Positions 1 through 8,158 of a stretch of DNA of 19,262 nt are shown here, piece after piece; the first letter of the stretch is position 1, and every line of letters begins with the position of its first letter. A program made the translations under genes and the position numbers. The DNA lies in contig CADCWC010000306.1 in assembly GCA_902806305.1 (NCBI GenBank), positions 1-19,262 on the forward strand, written 5' to 3'. This DNA comes from an uncultured Thermoleophilia bacterium (GTDB lineage: Bacteria > Actinomycetota > Thermoleophilia > Gaiellales > F1-60-MAGs149). The notes under the pieces were generated by a model. The model did not search any database. It was not told the origin of the DNA and saw nothing but the letters and a program-made list of their open reading frames with translations.

Positions 1-398
1 GACTGCCCCGCGATCGCGCGACCGCAGATCGGGCAGTGCGGCCTGCCGACCCGGGCGTACAGCAGCCGCAGGTAGTCGTAGATCTCCGTGACGGTGCCGA
101 CCGTGGAGCGCGGGTTGCGCGACGTCGTCTTCTGGTCGATCGAGATCGCGGGCGACAGGCCGTCGATCCCGTCGACGTCCGGCTTGTCCATCTGGCCGAG
201 GAACTGCCGCGCGTAGGCCGAGAGCGACTCGACGTACCGCCGCTGCCCCTCGGCGTAGAGCGTGTCGAAGGCGAGGCTCGACTTGCCCGACCCGGAGAGG
301 CCGGTGATGCAGACGAGCCGTTCGCGGGGCAGCCGGACCGTGACGTCCTTCAGGTTGTGCTCGCGCGCCCCACGGATGGTGATCCAGTCGCTCGACAC
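1..398 (-). CDS. uvrA: UvrABC excinuclease subunit A, N-terminal part (runs off the left edge)
   Basis: UvrA is the damage-recognition ATPase of nucleotide excision repair; it loads UvrB onto lesions in the cytoplasm. About 132 N-terminal residues are visible. They include the typical opening ITIRGAREHNLKDV, the first Walker A motif GLSGSGKSS (about residues 33-41), then AFDTLYAEGQRRYVESLSAY, DGLSPAISIDQKT, RSTVGTVTEIYDYLRLLYAR and a CPIC pair close to the window edge. All are UvrA signatures. The GTG at 396-398 is chosen because family homology begins there and a -10-like TAGCCT lies six bases upstream. No Shine-Dalgarno sequence is visible, so a leaderless mRNA is likely. Its SOS box lies at 425-438. 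It is the last gene of the left minus-strand block, 123 bases after the M28 peptidase gene. The identification is very secure; the remaining roughly 800 residues lie outside the window. Confidence 0.97.
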   Translation of the reverse strand, partial: MSSDWITIRGAREHNLKDVTVRLPRERLVCITGLSGSGKSSLAFDTLYAEGQRRYVESLSAYARQFLGQMDKPDVDGIDGLSPAISIDQKTTSRNPRSTVGTVTEIYDYLRLLYARVGRPHCPICGRAIAGQ

Positions 399-404
399 AG
401 AGGC

Positions 405-410
405 AGGCTA
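405..410 (-). promoter_or_regulatory. uvrA -10 element, leaderless arrangement
   Basis: The minus strand reads TAGCCT, fitting the actinobacterial TAnnnT -10 pattern. Exactly six bases separate it from the GTG start of uvrA, so transcription would begin at the start codon. The same hexamer and spacing occur upstream of uvrB at 5383-5388, which raises confidence. Confidence 0.6.
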
Positions 411-424
411 CCAGCGCGGTCGGA

Positions 425-438
425 CGAACGCACGTTCG
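425..438. promoter_or_regulatory. LexA (SOS) box upstream of uvrA
   Basis: The sequence CGAACGCACGTTCG fits the Gram-positive/actinobacterial LexA operator CGAAC-N4-GTTCG. It ends 27 bases before the uvrA start codon and covers the expected -35 position of the TAGCCT promoter, so bound LexA would block uvrA transcription until DNA damage. uvrA is a classical SOS gene. Confidence 0.85.
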
Positions 439-463
439 CTTCGACCGGCCGCGAGGACATTTC

Positions 464-508
464 GCGGCGCCTCGGGGACGACCGGTGCGGCCGCCCCCGA
501 GGCGTCGC
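464..508 (-). terminator. Hairpin after the M28 peptidase gene, possible terminator
   Basis: Bases 464-477 (GCGGCGCCTCGGGG) pair with 495-508 (CCCCGAGGCGTCGC) over 14 positions with one G-T pair, around a 17-base loop. The hairpin starts 13 bases after the M28 stop codon and lies before the uvrA promoter. There is no T-run, so it is a hairpin-only candidate, which is common in high-GC actinobacteria. Confidence 0.45.
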
Positions 509-521
509 CGGCGTGCGTCCG

Positions 522-2114
522 TCAGCGGATGAAGTACGGCCCTCGCCGGTCGAGCATCACAGGGGCCTTCCGGACGGCCTGCAGCTCGATCTCCGGTCCT
601 GCGTCCTCGTCCTCGCCCTCGCCGTTGACGAGGAACGTGTTGCGCGCGAACGTCGCCGTGGCGTGGGCGATGGCGTTGGCATTGCCGCCGAGCACCGTCT
701 TGTTGACGTTGGCGATCGTGTCGCAGGCGAGGTGGTAGCACGGGTCGTACGGAAGCCCCGCCGTGCCGCCGAACAGGGCCGCTTCCTCGGGCGTCTTGAC
801 GCCCTCGGCGCCGGTGAAGAGACCACCGGCCGGGATGTCGACGCCCGTGGCGATGAAGGGCCCGTAGTCGGAGCGGCCGCTGAAGTCGGTGCCCACCGAC
901 GGAAGGCCCCTGGAGTCGAAGTAGTCGCGGAAGACGGCCTCGATCTGGTCGGAGCCGGGCGGCGCGACGGCGCTGCCGGGCGTATCGGCGTCATAGATGC
1001 CGCGCATGAAGTTCGGCGAGCCGATCATGTCGAAGTTCAGGTACAGGGCGATGTCGGCCCGCTGCGCGGCGCTCAGGTTGGCGATGTAGTAGTCCGAGCC
1101 GATCAGCCCCGACTCCTCAGCACTCCACCAGGCGAAGCGGACCTTGTTGTTGATCGGCGTGCGGGCCTTCACCCTGGCCCGGTTGAGCTGCACGGCCACC
1201 TCGAGGATCGCCGCCGACCCGGTGGCGTTGTCATTGACGCCCGGTCCGGCGGGGACGCTGTCGAGATGCGCGCCGAGCATCACCACGTTGTCGGCCCGAC
1301 CCTCGGCCGTCTCGGCGATCACGTTCCGCGTCGTCCGCTGCCCACGGAACGCGTCGACCTCGATGCTCAGCGTCGTCCCGGGCGTGGTCGCGAACGTACG
1401 TCCCTCCGCGTAGGGGACGAACACGACGGGCAGCGCGCCGGTGTAGGGCTCGTTCGTGTCGACCGTGCTGAGCGAGGGCTCGAAGATCCCCTCGCGGTCA
1501 GGTGTGTTGCCCTGGTTGAAGATGACGACGGCGACGGCCCCGGCCGCTTCCGCGTTCCGCACTTTGTCGATGAACCCGCAGGTCCCGCGCTGGACGAGGG
1601 CGACGTTGCCCGCCGCGAAGCCCGCGAAGTCGGTCGCCTCGCAGCCGCTCGTCGAGGCGCCACCGGGCTGGTTCAGGTTGACGTCGACCGCCTGGACCGT
1701 GCCCGAGACGGGGCCGGTGGGGGTCGAGGCGGAGTTGATCGCGACCGTGTACTCGGTGCCGACGGTGAACGTCCGCGCCGCGGGCGCGGTCTGGGCAAGG
1801 CTCGAGCTGAACGCCTCGAACGCCTGGAACTGGAACTCCTGGTAGACCGGCGTGTATCCGGCACGCCGGAGGACGTTGAAGACGTACCGGGCTGACGAGT
1901 CGTAGCCCGCCTTGCCCGCCACGCGCGTGTTGCCGTTCGCGCGGCCGATGCGGTCGAACTGCCGCACGCGCGCGTAGACCGCGTCGGTGGTCACGGCCTG
2001 CCGCAGGACGAACGAGCGTCGGAGGTCGTTCTCCGGGTCGGCCGAGCCCGGGACCGCCGCGGCCAGCACGGCGACGGAGCCGATGACCGCCCCCGCGGCC
2101 CATCGATGCTTCAC
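522..2114 (-). CDS. Secreted M28-family zinc aminopeptidase with PA domain
   Basis: Predicted exported metallopeptidase of 530 residues that would remove N-terminal residues from extracellular peptides using two zinc ions. Residues 1-25 form a signal peptide (basic start, hydrophobic run, small residues near GSA). A protease-associated (PA) domain lies at about 130-245. The M28 catalytic domain follows, with candidate metal ligands His283 (GAHLDSV), Asp295 (GVNDNATGS), Glu333/Glu334 (SAEESG), Asp362 (NFDMIGS) and His461 (CYHLACD). This layout matches actinobacterial secreted M28 enzymes such as the Streptomyces griseus aminopeptidase group, here with an added PA domain. The C-terminus has an acidic patch (GEGEDEDAGPE). 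The GTG start at 2112-2114 is supported by AAAGGGG at 2122-2128, seven bases upstream. It appears to have its own promoter (2156-2184). Substrate preference cannot be read from the sequence. Confidence 0.93.
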   Translation of the reverse strand: MKHRWAAGAVIGSVAVLAAAVPGSADPENDLRRSFVLRQAVTTDAVYARVRQFDRIGRANGNTRVAGKAGYDSSARYVFNVLRRAGYTPVYQEFQFQAFEAFSSSLAQTAPAARTFTVGTEYTVAINSASTPTGPVSGTVQAVDVNLNQPGGASTSGCEATDFAGFAAGNVALVQRGTCGFIDKVRNAEAAGAVAVVIFNQGNTPDREGIFEPSLSTVDTNEPYTGALPVVFVPYAEGRTFATTPGTTLSIEVDAFRGQRTTRNVIAETAEGRADNVVMLGAHLDSVPAGPGVNDNATGSAAILEVAVQLNRARVKARTPINNKVRFAWWSAEESGLIGSDYYIANLSAAQRADIALYLNFDMIGSPNFMRGIYDADTPGSAVAPPGSDQIEAVFRDYFDSRGLPSVGTDFSGRSDYGPFIATGVDIPAGGLFTGAEGVKTPEEAALFGGTAGLPYDPCYHLACDTIANVNKTVLGGNANAIAHATATFARNTFLVNGEGEDEDAGPEIELQAVRKAPVMLDRRGPYFIR

Positions 2115-2155
2115 GGTCCTACCCCTTTCGACGTCGAGGAGGGCGAGAGGCGGCG

Positions 2156-2184
2156 AGTCTAGGTGCTCGGACGCGCGGTCACAA
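2156..2184 (-). promoter_or_regulatory. Predicted promoter of the M28 peptidase gene
   Basis: On the minus strand TTGTGA (2179-2184) and TAGACT (2156-2161) are separated by 17 bases, a good -35/-10 pair. The -35 overlaps the stop codon of the upstream PH-domain gene. The implied leader of about 35 bases contains the AAAGGGG ribosome-binding site. This would allow the peptidase to be transcribed independently of clpP. Confidence 0.5.
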
Positions 2185-2676
2185 GTCGCCCGATCGGCCC
2201 GCGTGCGCTGAGATCACGGCCGACACACGGTCGGGCTGCGGGACGAACGCCAGCCGGCTGCGGCGGCCGCCGTTCTCGACCACGATCGAGCCGTATCCGA
2301 GCACGCGGCCGACCAGGCTCTGCGTCACGGCCAGCCGGTCCACGGACCGCAGCGGCACGCTGCGCGTGTGCCGGCGGACGGCGCTCCGGACCACGAGGAT
2401 CTGCTCGTCGGTGACGGCCAGGACGGTGCGGTCCCACTCCCAGATCCGCACCGCGAGGCGCCCCACGGCGACGGCCACGAGCCCGACCGAGCCGGACAGG
2501 GCGAGCGTCCCGAGCGAGGTGCGGGCATCGGCGCCGGGGAACGCCCGGACTGCGAGCGCCAGCAACGCCACGGCGAGCGTGGCGGGCACGATCGCGCCGG
2601 CGAGGGCGGCGGTGTGGGCCCGGGTCTGCACGAGCACGTGCTCGCGTTCGGAGACGTCGGGGGACACGGCGACCAT
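2179..2676 (-). CDS. Membrane protein with bacterial PH domain (YdbS-like, bPH_2 type)
   Basis: Protein of 165 residues with two predicted transmembrane helices (about 21-45 and 55-73) followed by a cytoplasmic pleckstrin-homology-like domain (about 80-155). The features seen are WEWDRTVLAVTDEQILVV, SVPLRSVDRLAVTQSLVGRVLGYGSIVVENGG and a short tail. The phrases 'ltderli', 'v.l.rI..v...qsllgrllgyG.i.v' are typical of bPH_2 (PF03703-type) membrane proteins, whose biochemical role is mostly unknown. It starts with ATG at 2674-2676, 67 bases after the clpP stop, so it may be co-transcribed with clpP; no promoter was seen between them. The domain assignment rests on pattern recognition. No specific function is inferred. 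Confidence 0.8.
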   Translation of the reverse strand: MVAVSPDVSEREHVLVQTRAHTAALAGAIVPATLAVALLALAVRAFPGADARTSLGTLALSGSVGLVAVAVGRLAVRIWEWDRTVLAVTDEQILVVRSAVRRHTRSVPLRSVDRLAVTQSLVGRVLGYGSIVVENGGRRSRLAFVPQPDRVSAVISAHAGRSGDL

Positions 2677-2723
2677 GCCCCGGGCTTCGCCGTCGTGTCG
2701 CCGGCCCCTCCCGTGCTCGCGGC

Positions 2724-2738
2724 CGGCCCGACGGGCCG
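2724..2738 (-). terminator. Small GC hairpin just after clpP
   Basis: CGGCCC (2724-2729) and GGGCCG (2733-2738) form a 6-bp stem with a 3-base loop, five bases after the clpP stop codon. There is no T-run. In such GC-rich DNA short hairpins arise by chance, so this is a weak call. Confidence 0.3.
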
Positions 2739-2743
2739 CTCGC

Positions 2744-3328
2744 TCAGCGCTCGGAGACGACCGTGTCGATGAGGCCGTAGTCCTTCGCCTCGGCCGCCGA
2801 CAGGAAGTAGTCGCGCTCCGTGTCCTTGTGGATCTGCTCGACCGTCTTGCCGGTGTGGCCGGCGAGCACCTCGTCCATCCGCCGTCGCACGTCGAGCACC
2901 TCGCGCGCGTGGATCTCGATGTCCGTGGCCTGCCCCTGGAACCCGGACGAGCCCTGGTGGATCATGATCTTGGCGTTCGGGAGCGCCATGCGCTTGCCGG
3001 CCGTCCCGCCCGCCAGCAGGATCGCGCCCATCGACATCGCCATGCCGAAGCAGATCGTCTGCACCTCGGGCTTGATGAACTGCATCGTGTCGTAGATCGC
3101 CATGCCCGCGTAGACGTCGCCGCCGGGCGAGTTGATGTAGAGCGCGACGTCCTTGTCCGGGTCGTCGGACTCGAGGTGGATCAGCTGCGCCACGATCAGG
3201 TTGGCGATCTCGGGGTAGACGGGCGTGCCGAGGAAGACGATGCGCTCGTTCAGCAGGCGCGAGTAGATGTCGAACGAACGCTCGCCGCGAGCGCTCTGCT
3301 CGACGACCATGGGTACCAGGGGGCTCAT
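2744..3328 (-). CDS. clpP: ATP-dependent Clp protease proteolytic subunit
   Basis: ClpP forms the tetradecameric serine-protease chamber that works with ClpX or ClpC unfoldases in the cytoplasm. The 194-residue product is full length. Catalytic residues are Ser99 (FGMAMSMGA), His124 (KIMIHQ) and Asp169 (HKDTERDYF). SPGGDVYAGMAIYD (68-81) forms the oxyanion-hole region. The mature N-terminus region reads ERSFDIYSRLLNERIVFLG. The ATG at 3326-3328 is chosen because the family pattern MxPxVxxxxxxGERxxDIYSRLL begins there. TACGGT lies seven bases upstream and could act as a -10 for a leaderless transcript, though it is weaker than the uvr examples. It lies 50 bases after uvrB on the same strand. 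Only one clpP is in the window, and its unfoldase partner is not nearby. Actinobacteria usually have two or more clpP genes, so which paralogue this is stays open. Confidence 0.97.
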   Translation of the reverse strand: MSPLVPMVVEQSARGERSFDIYSRLLNERIVFLGTPVYPEIANLIVAQLIHLESDDPDKDVALYINSPGGDVYAGMAIYDTMQFIKPEVQTICFGMAMSMGAILLAGGTAGKRMALPNAKIMIHQGSSGFQGQATDIEIHAREVLDVRRRMDEVLAGHTGKTVEQIHKDTERDYFLSAAEAKDYGLIDTVVSER

Positions 3329-3343
3329 GGAGCCAACCGTAGC

Positions 3344-3378
3344 AGCCGCCCCGTGCACATCCCGAGGGGGACGGCGGC

Positions 3379-3379
<1 letters not shown>
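3344..3379 (-). other. Inverted repeat between uvrB and clpP
   Basis: AGCCGCC (3344-3350) pairs with GGCGGCT (3373-3379), with possible extra C-G pairs inside. The right arm touches the last base of the uvrB stop codon. It could slow or stop read-through from SOS-induced uvrB into clpP. No T-run follows, and function is inferred from position only. Confidence 0.35.
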
Positions 3380-5376
<1,997 letters not shown>

Positions 5377-5382
5377 GGCTAC

Positions 5383-5388
5383 AGGCTA
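5383..5388 (-). promoter_or_regulatory. uvrB -10 element, leaderless arrangement
   Basis: TAGCCT on the minus strand, six bases before the GTG start of uvrB, is the same hexamer and spacing as at uvrA. Transcription would start at the start codon, consistent with the missing Shine-Dalgarno sequence. Confidence 0.6.
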
Positions 5389-5391
5389 GCA

Positions 5392-5405
5392 CGAACGTAC
5401 GTTCG
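5392..5405. promoter_or_regulatory. LexA (SOS) box upstream of uvrB
   Basis: CGAACGTACGTTCG is a perfect palindrome fitting CGAAC-N4-GTTCG, and the symmetry extends one base on each side (A...T). It sits between the -35 and -10 regions of the uvrB promoter, three bases from the -10, so LexA binding would exclude RNA polymerase. It lies in the 41-base gap after the SDR gene. Confidence 0.9.
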
Positions 5406-5417
5406 TCCACGGAAGGG

Positions 5418-6308
5418 TCAGCCCGTCTCCCGCAGGACGTGCTCGCGGAAGTGCGCGCCCCAGTCGGGGCGGCGTCCGTCCACGTCGTCGAAGCCGTACT
5501 CGCGGGCCAGATCCCACGACGTGAGGGCCTGCCCGGTCCGACGGAGCACGTCGGGGTCGGCGGCCAGCGCGGCGACGGCGCGGCCGACGTAGCGCGGCGT
5601 CTCCGAGGCGGCGAAGTGCGGGTCGCGCGCGACGGCGTCGCCCCACGTCGCCTCGGTCACGCCGAAGTGGTCGAGCACGGCCTCGGAGCGGAGGAACCCG
5701 GGCGTGAGCGCGACGGCCGCCACGCCGCGGTCGCGCAGCTCGGCCGCCTGGCCGACCGCGAGCCGGATGACGGAGGCCTTCGCCAGGTCGTAGTAGAGGT
5801 TGCCGCGGTAGCGATCGTCGACGCCGTCCGTCATCTCCACGATCAGGCCGCGGCCCCGCTCGACGAGGAGCGGCGCCGCGTACCGGCTCGTGATCAGGTG
5901 CGTCCAGACCGCGAGGCGCTGCATCTCGAGCCCGTCGTCGAGGCTGTGGGCCCAGAACGGCGTGCCCCACGCGGTCAGCGGATCGCCACCCCAGATGTCG
6001 TTCACGAGGACGTCGAGACGTCCCGCCTGCTCGGTGCGGATGCGCTCGGCGAGCGCGGCGACCTCGCCGGGGACCGTATGGTCGACGGCCACCGCGATGC
6101 CGATCCCGCCTGCCTCGGTCACGAGGTCCGCCGTGTCCTCGATCGTCTCGGCGCGGCCCATCGACGAACGTCGCGCGCGCGTCGTCCGCCCGGTGACGTA
6201 GACGGTGGCGCCCGCGGCGCCGAGCTCGACGGCGATGCCCCGTCCGGCCCCGCGCGTCGCCCCGGCGACGAGCGCGACGGCGCCCTGCAACCTCCGCTGC
6301 GTGTCCAT
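5418..6308 (-). CDS. SDR-family oxidoreductase (DHRS1-like)
   Basis: Short-chain dehydrogenase/reductase of 296 residues with an N-terminal Rossmann fold, probably NADP(H)-dependent and cytoplasmic; the substrate is unknown. The cofactor loop reads GATRGAGRGIAVELG, followed by VTGRTTR, where arginines after the second strand favour NADP. The active site has YYDLAKAS, giving the YxxxK pair. The usual NNAG motif is replaced by VNDIWGGD, a feature I associate with DHRS1-like SDRs, which also carry an FW motif nearby (GTPFWAHS) and the form LTPGFLRSE after the active site. The ATG at 6306-6308 is preceded by TATGAT with a six-base spacer, implying a leaderless mRNA. It is transcribed divergently from a TetR-type regulator only 39 bases away, which probably controls it. 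It is unrelated in function to downstream uvrB. Confidence 0.9.
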   Translation of the reverse strand: MDTQRRLQGAVALVAGATRGAGRGIAVELGAAGATVYVTGRTTRARRSSMGRAETIEDTADLVTEAGGIGIAVAVDHTVPGEVAALAERIRTEQAGRLDVLVNDIWGGDPLTAWGTPFWAHSLDDGLEMQRLAVWTHLITSRYAAPLLVERGRGLIVEMTDGVDDRYRGNLYYDLAKASVIRLAVGQAAELRDRGVAAVALTPGFLRSEAVLDHFGVTEATWGDAVARDPHFAASETPRYVGRAVAALAADPDVLRRTGQALTSWDLAREYGFDDVDGRRPDWGAHFREHVLRETG

Positions 6309-6347
6309 CGCGCGATCATAACCGAATCGCCGTTTATATTGCATGGC
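6309..6347. promoter_or_regulatory. Overlapping divergent leaderless promoters of the SDR and TetR genes
   Basis: This 39-base gap is AT-richer than its surroundings. On the minus strand TATGAT (6315-6320) lies six bases before the SDR ATG; on the plus strand TATATT (6335-6340) lies seven bases before the TetR GTG. Each promoter reaches into the other. A 5-bp inverted repeat GCGAT-N9-ATCGC spans 6312-6330 and is a weak operator candidate. One bound TetR dimer could repress both genes. Confidence 0.55.
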
Positions 6348-6926
6348 GTGGCCCGCACGAAGCGCATCAGCGATGCGGCGGTGCTCGCGGTGGCCGCCGA
6401 CCTCGTCGGCCGGGTCGGTCCCCGGCGTCTGACGCTGGCCGACGTGGCCGCGGAGACCGGCCTCTCGCCCGCCACGCTGGTCCAGCGCTTCGGCTCCAAG
6501 CGGCAGCTGCTGCTGGCCGTCGCCGCGCGCGGAGCCGACGGCGTGACACGGCTCGCGGAGGCGCGTGACGGCCCCGGCTCGACCGTGGACCGGCTCGTCG
6601 GGGGGCTCGTGGCCCTGGCCGAGCCCGTCGGGCGCCCCGAGGAACTCGTGAACCACCTCGCCTTCCTGCAGCTCGACCTGCGCGACGACGCGTTCCGCGC
6701 GCACGCGGGGGCGTTCGCGCGGTCCTTCGACGCGGCGGTGCGCGAGGTGCTCGACGCCGCCGTGGCGGCCGGTGAGCTCAGTGCCACGGACACGACGGCC
6801 CTGGCCCGCCGCGTCCAGGTCACCTACCACGGGGCGTTGCTGACCTGGGCCCTGGCCGGCACGGGGCCGCTCGCGGTTGAGCTCGAGCAGCAGCTCCGGG
6901 CGACGCTCGCGTCGGCGCGCGCGTGA
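6348..6926 (+). CDS. TetR/AcrR-family transcriptional regulator
   Basis: Protein of 192 residues. The N-terminal DNA-binding domain (about 8-55) contains the helix-turn-helix LTLADVAAETGLSPATLVQRFGSKRQLLLAVAARG, written here as the helices LTLADVAAETG and SPATLVQRFGSKRQLL. The rest is the ligand-binding and dimer domain, including DFAFLQLDL-like helices (NHLAFLQLDLRDDAFRAHA) and a C-terminal AdeR/TetR_C-type helical region. The GTG at 6348-6350 is preferred: TATATT sits seven bases upstream and the conserved part begins soon after; a TTG at 6339 is the alternative. It is divergent from the SDR gene, which it probably represses until a small molecule binds. It ends 41 bases before the convergent phosphoesterase gene. 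The ligand is unknown. Confidence 0.9.
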   Translation: MARTKRISDAAVLAVAADLVGRVGPRRLTLADVAAETGLSPATLVQRFGSKRQLLLAVAARGADGVTRLAEARDGPGSTVDRLVGGLVALAEPVGRPEELVNHLAFLQLDLRDDAFRAHAGAFARSFDAAVREVLDAAVAAGELSATDTTALARRVQVTYHGALLTWALAGTGPLAVELEQQLRATLASARA

Positions 6927-6967
6927 GCGCGGCCCGACGGCCCTCGTCGCGTGCGGCCGCCGCGGGG

Positions 6968-8041
6968 TCAGCCGGTCGTGGTGGCGGCGGCGTTCTCGTC
7001 GACGATCTCGGCCCGGAACCGGAACACGTCGGGGTCCCGCGGGTCGATCGTGGCGCGGACCCAGTGCGGATCGAGCTCGCCGAACGTCTCCACGCGCGTG
7101 AAGTTCTCCAGCAGGGCGCCGGCCGCGTCGCGCAGTGGCTTGTCGATCCGGAACAGGTGCGAGTCGCCGTGGACGAGCGCGACCGGGCGGTCGAAGGCGA
7201 TCGTCTCCTCCCGGAGGGCTGCGAGCAGGGCGTCGAAGCCGTTCAGGCCGGCGGCGGCCCGCTCGGCCGGGTCCGTGACCTCGAAGCCGGGGTCGGCCTG
7301 CATCGTCACCATCAGCCCCTTCCCGCCCTGGCGGCGGGCCTCGTCGAACGCGTCCCGGAGCCAGGCGATCGTGGCGGGCTCCCGGGCCTCGTACTCGGCG
7401 TTCGCCGCGGTCCGGTCGGCCGGCGTGCGCGTCGAGTTCGACTCCGGCGCGTCCACGTCGTCGATGCGGTTGTTGTTCGAGCCCTGCACGTTGAGCGTCA
7501 CGAAGACGACGCCACGGCGGCTCCAGCGCAGGTGCTCGGGGTAGTTCGCGTCCTGCCGCTCGACGGCCATCCGCCGGCGCCCGAAGCTCAGCGGCTCGTC
7601 GAAGAGCGTTCCCCGCAGGAATCCCAGGCGCTCCAGCGGGTCGTAGCCGCCTGCCCTCGTCCGGTGGCAGTCCGTCCACTCGTTGTCGCCGGGCACGTAG
7701 ATCGCCGGGGCCCGCAGCGTGTCGAACCGCGCCTCGGCCTCCGCGTACTCCTGGTCGGTACACGGGGTCGACCCGTTCTTGATGTCGCCGTCGAAGATCG
7801 TGAACGCCAGGCGCGCGCGGTTCATGTCCGCGATCAGGTCCGGCACGCCGGTGGTCTCCTGCTCGGGCGTATAGGGCAGGTCGCCCCAGAGGCCGACGTC
7901 GTAGCTCGTGCCCCCGTGCCGACCCGCGTCGCCACCGGCCCCGCCTGAGGTCACCCCGTGCGAGTCGGGCACCGCTCCGGCCAGGGCGGCCGAGGCGGCG
8001 GCGAGGACGACGGCTGCGAGGAGGCGCGGGCGACGGGTCAT
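6968..8041 (-). CDS. Secreted metallophosphoesterase
   Basis: Calcineurin-like phosphoesterase of 357 residues with a Tat- or Sec-type signal peptide (TRRPRLLAAVVLAAASAALAGA, residues 2-23) followed by a Gly-rich linker (30-45). Motif order fits the fold: Asp54 (GLWGDLPYTP), Asp86 (FDGDIKNG), Asp119-Asn120 (VPGDNEW), and His291/His295 (LVHGDSHLF, in place of the common GHxH). The position where many members have His reads MVTMQAD (Gln248), so a metal ligand may differ. It probably releases phosphate from an extracellular ester, but the substrate cannot be read from the sequence. Two cysteines, Cys94 and Cys125, could form a disulfide. The ATG is at 8039-8041. Upstream is a four-unit 11-bp TCACC repeat resembling a PHO box, which suggests induction by phosphate starvation. 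Confidence 0.85.
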   Translation of the reverse strand: MTRRPRLLAAVVLAAASAALAGAVPDSHGVTSGGAGGDAGRHGGTSYDVGLWGDLPYTPEQETTGVPDLIADMNRARLAFTIFDGDIKNGSTPCTDQEYAEAEARFDTLRAPAIYVPGDNEWTDCHRTRAGGYDPLERLGFLRGTLFDEPLSFGRRRMAVERQDANYPEHLRWSRRGVVFVTLNVQGSNNNRIDDVDAPESNSTRTPADRTAANAEYEAREPATIAWLRDAFDEARRQGGKGLMVTMQADPGFEVTDPAERAAAGLNGFDALLAALREETIAFDRPVALVHGDSHLFRIDKPLRDAAGALLENFTRVETFGELDPHWVRATIDPRDPDVFRFRAEIVDENAAATTTG

Positions 8042-8081
8042 GGCCGTGAGCTTCGCCGCTCGGCGGATCCGGCGCGGGCTC

Positions 8082-8125
8082 CTTCACCGGCTCGTCACCG
8101 AGCCCTCACGCCCCTGTCACCGTGA
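8082..8125. promoter_or_regulatory. Four 11-bp direct repeats with TCAC core (PHO-box-like)
   Basis: Four consecutive 11-base units on the plus strand read CTTCACCGGCT, CGTCACCGAGC, CCTCACGCCCC and TGTCACCGTGA. The TCAC cores start at 8084, 8095, 8106 and 8117, exactly 11 bp apart. Streptomyces PhoP boxes are 11-nt direct repeats of GTTCACC plus four variable bases, and PhoB-type regulators generally bind at 11-bp steps. The array ends 40 bases before the phosphoesterase ATG. The repeats read opposite to that gene. A GGCTCG/CGAGCC hairpin (8089-8104) overlaps it. Confidence 0.6.
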
Positions 8126-8131
8126 CCGGCC

Positions 8132-8148
8132 GGCCGAGCGTGTCGGCC
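8132..8148 (-). terminator. Hairpin just after the GH15 gene
   Basis: GGCCGA (8132-8137) and TCGGCC (8143-8148) form a 6-bp stem with a 5-base loop, 10 bases after the GH15 stop. A further GACCGG/CCGGTC pair (8124-8129, 8155-8160) could extend it with bulges. No T-run follows. It is a plausible but weak terminator separating the GH15 and phosphoesterase units. Confidence 0.3.
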
Positions 8149-8158
8149 ACGCCCCCGG

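Noticed and set aside
1391..1405. SOS-box-like CGAACGTACG inside the M28 gene
   Set aside because: Only the left half matches (right half reads GTCCC), and it is inside a coding region.
36..1895. Long plus-strand open frame of 619 codons
   Set aside because: It runs opposite to uvrA and the M28 peptidase, both certain from motifs. Its product is low-complexity Arg/Asp/Val-rich, as expected from antisense reading of GC-rich codons.
6929..6960. GCGGCC/GGCCGC inverted repeat between the TetR and phosphoesterase genes as a terminator
   Set aside because: Six-base GC arms with a 20-base loop are expected often by chance in this composition; no T-run.
5418..8087. A minus-strand frame that would make the SDR protein 889 residues long
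   Set aside because: The extension reads through the TetR and phosphoesterase genes in wrong frames; the SDR fold starts at the ATG at 6306-6308, next to a TATGAT promoter.
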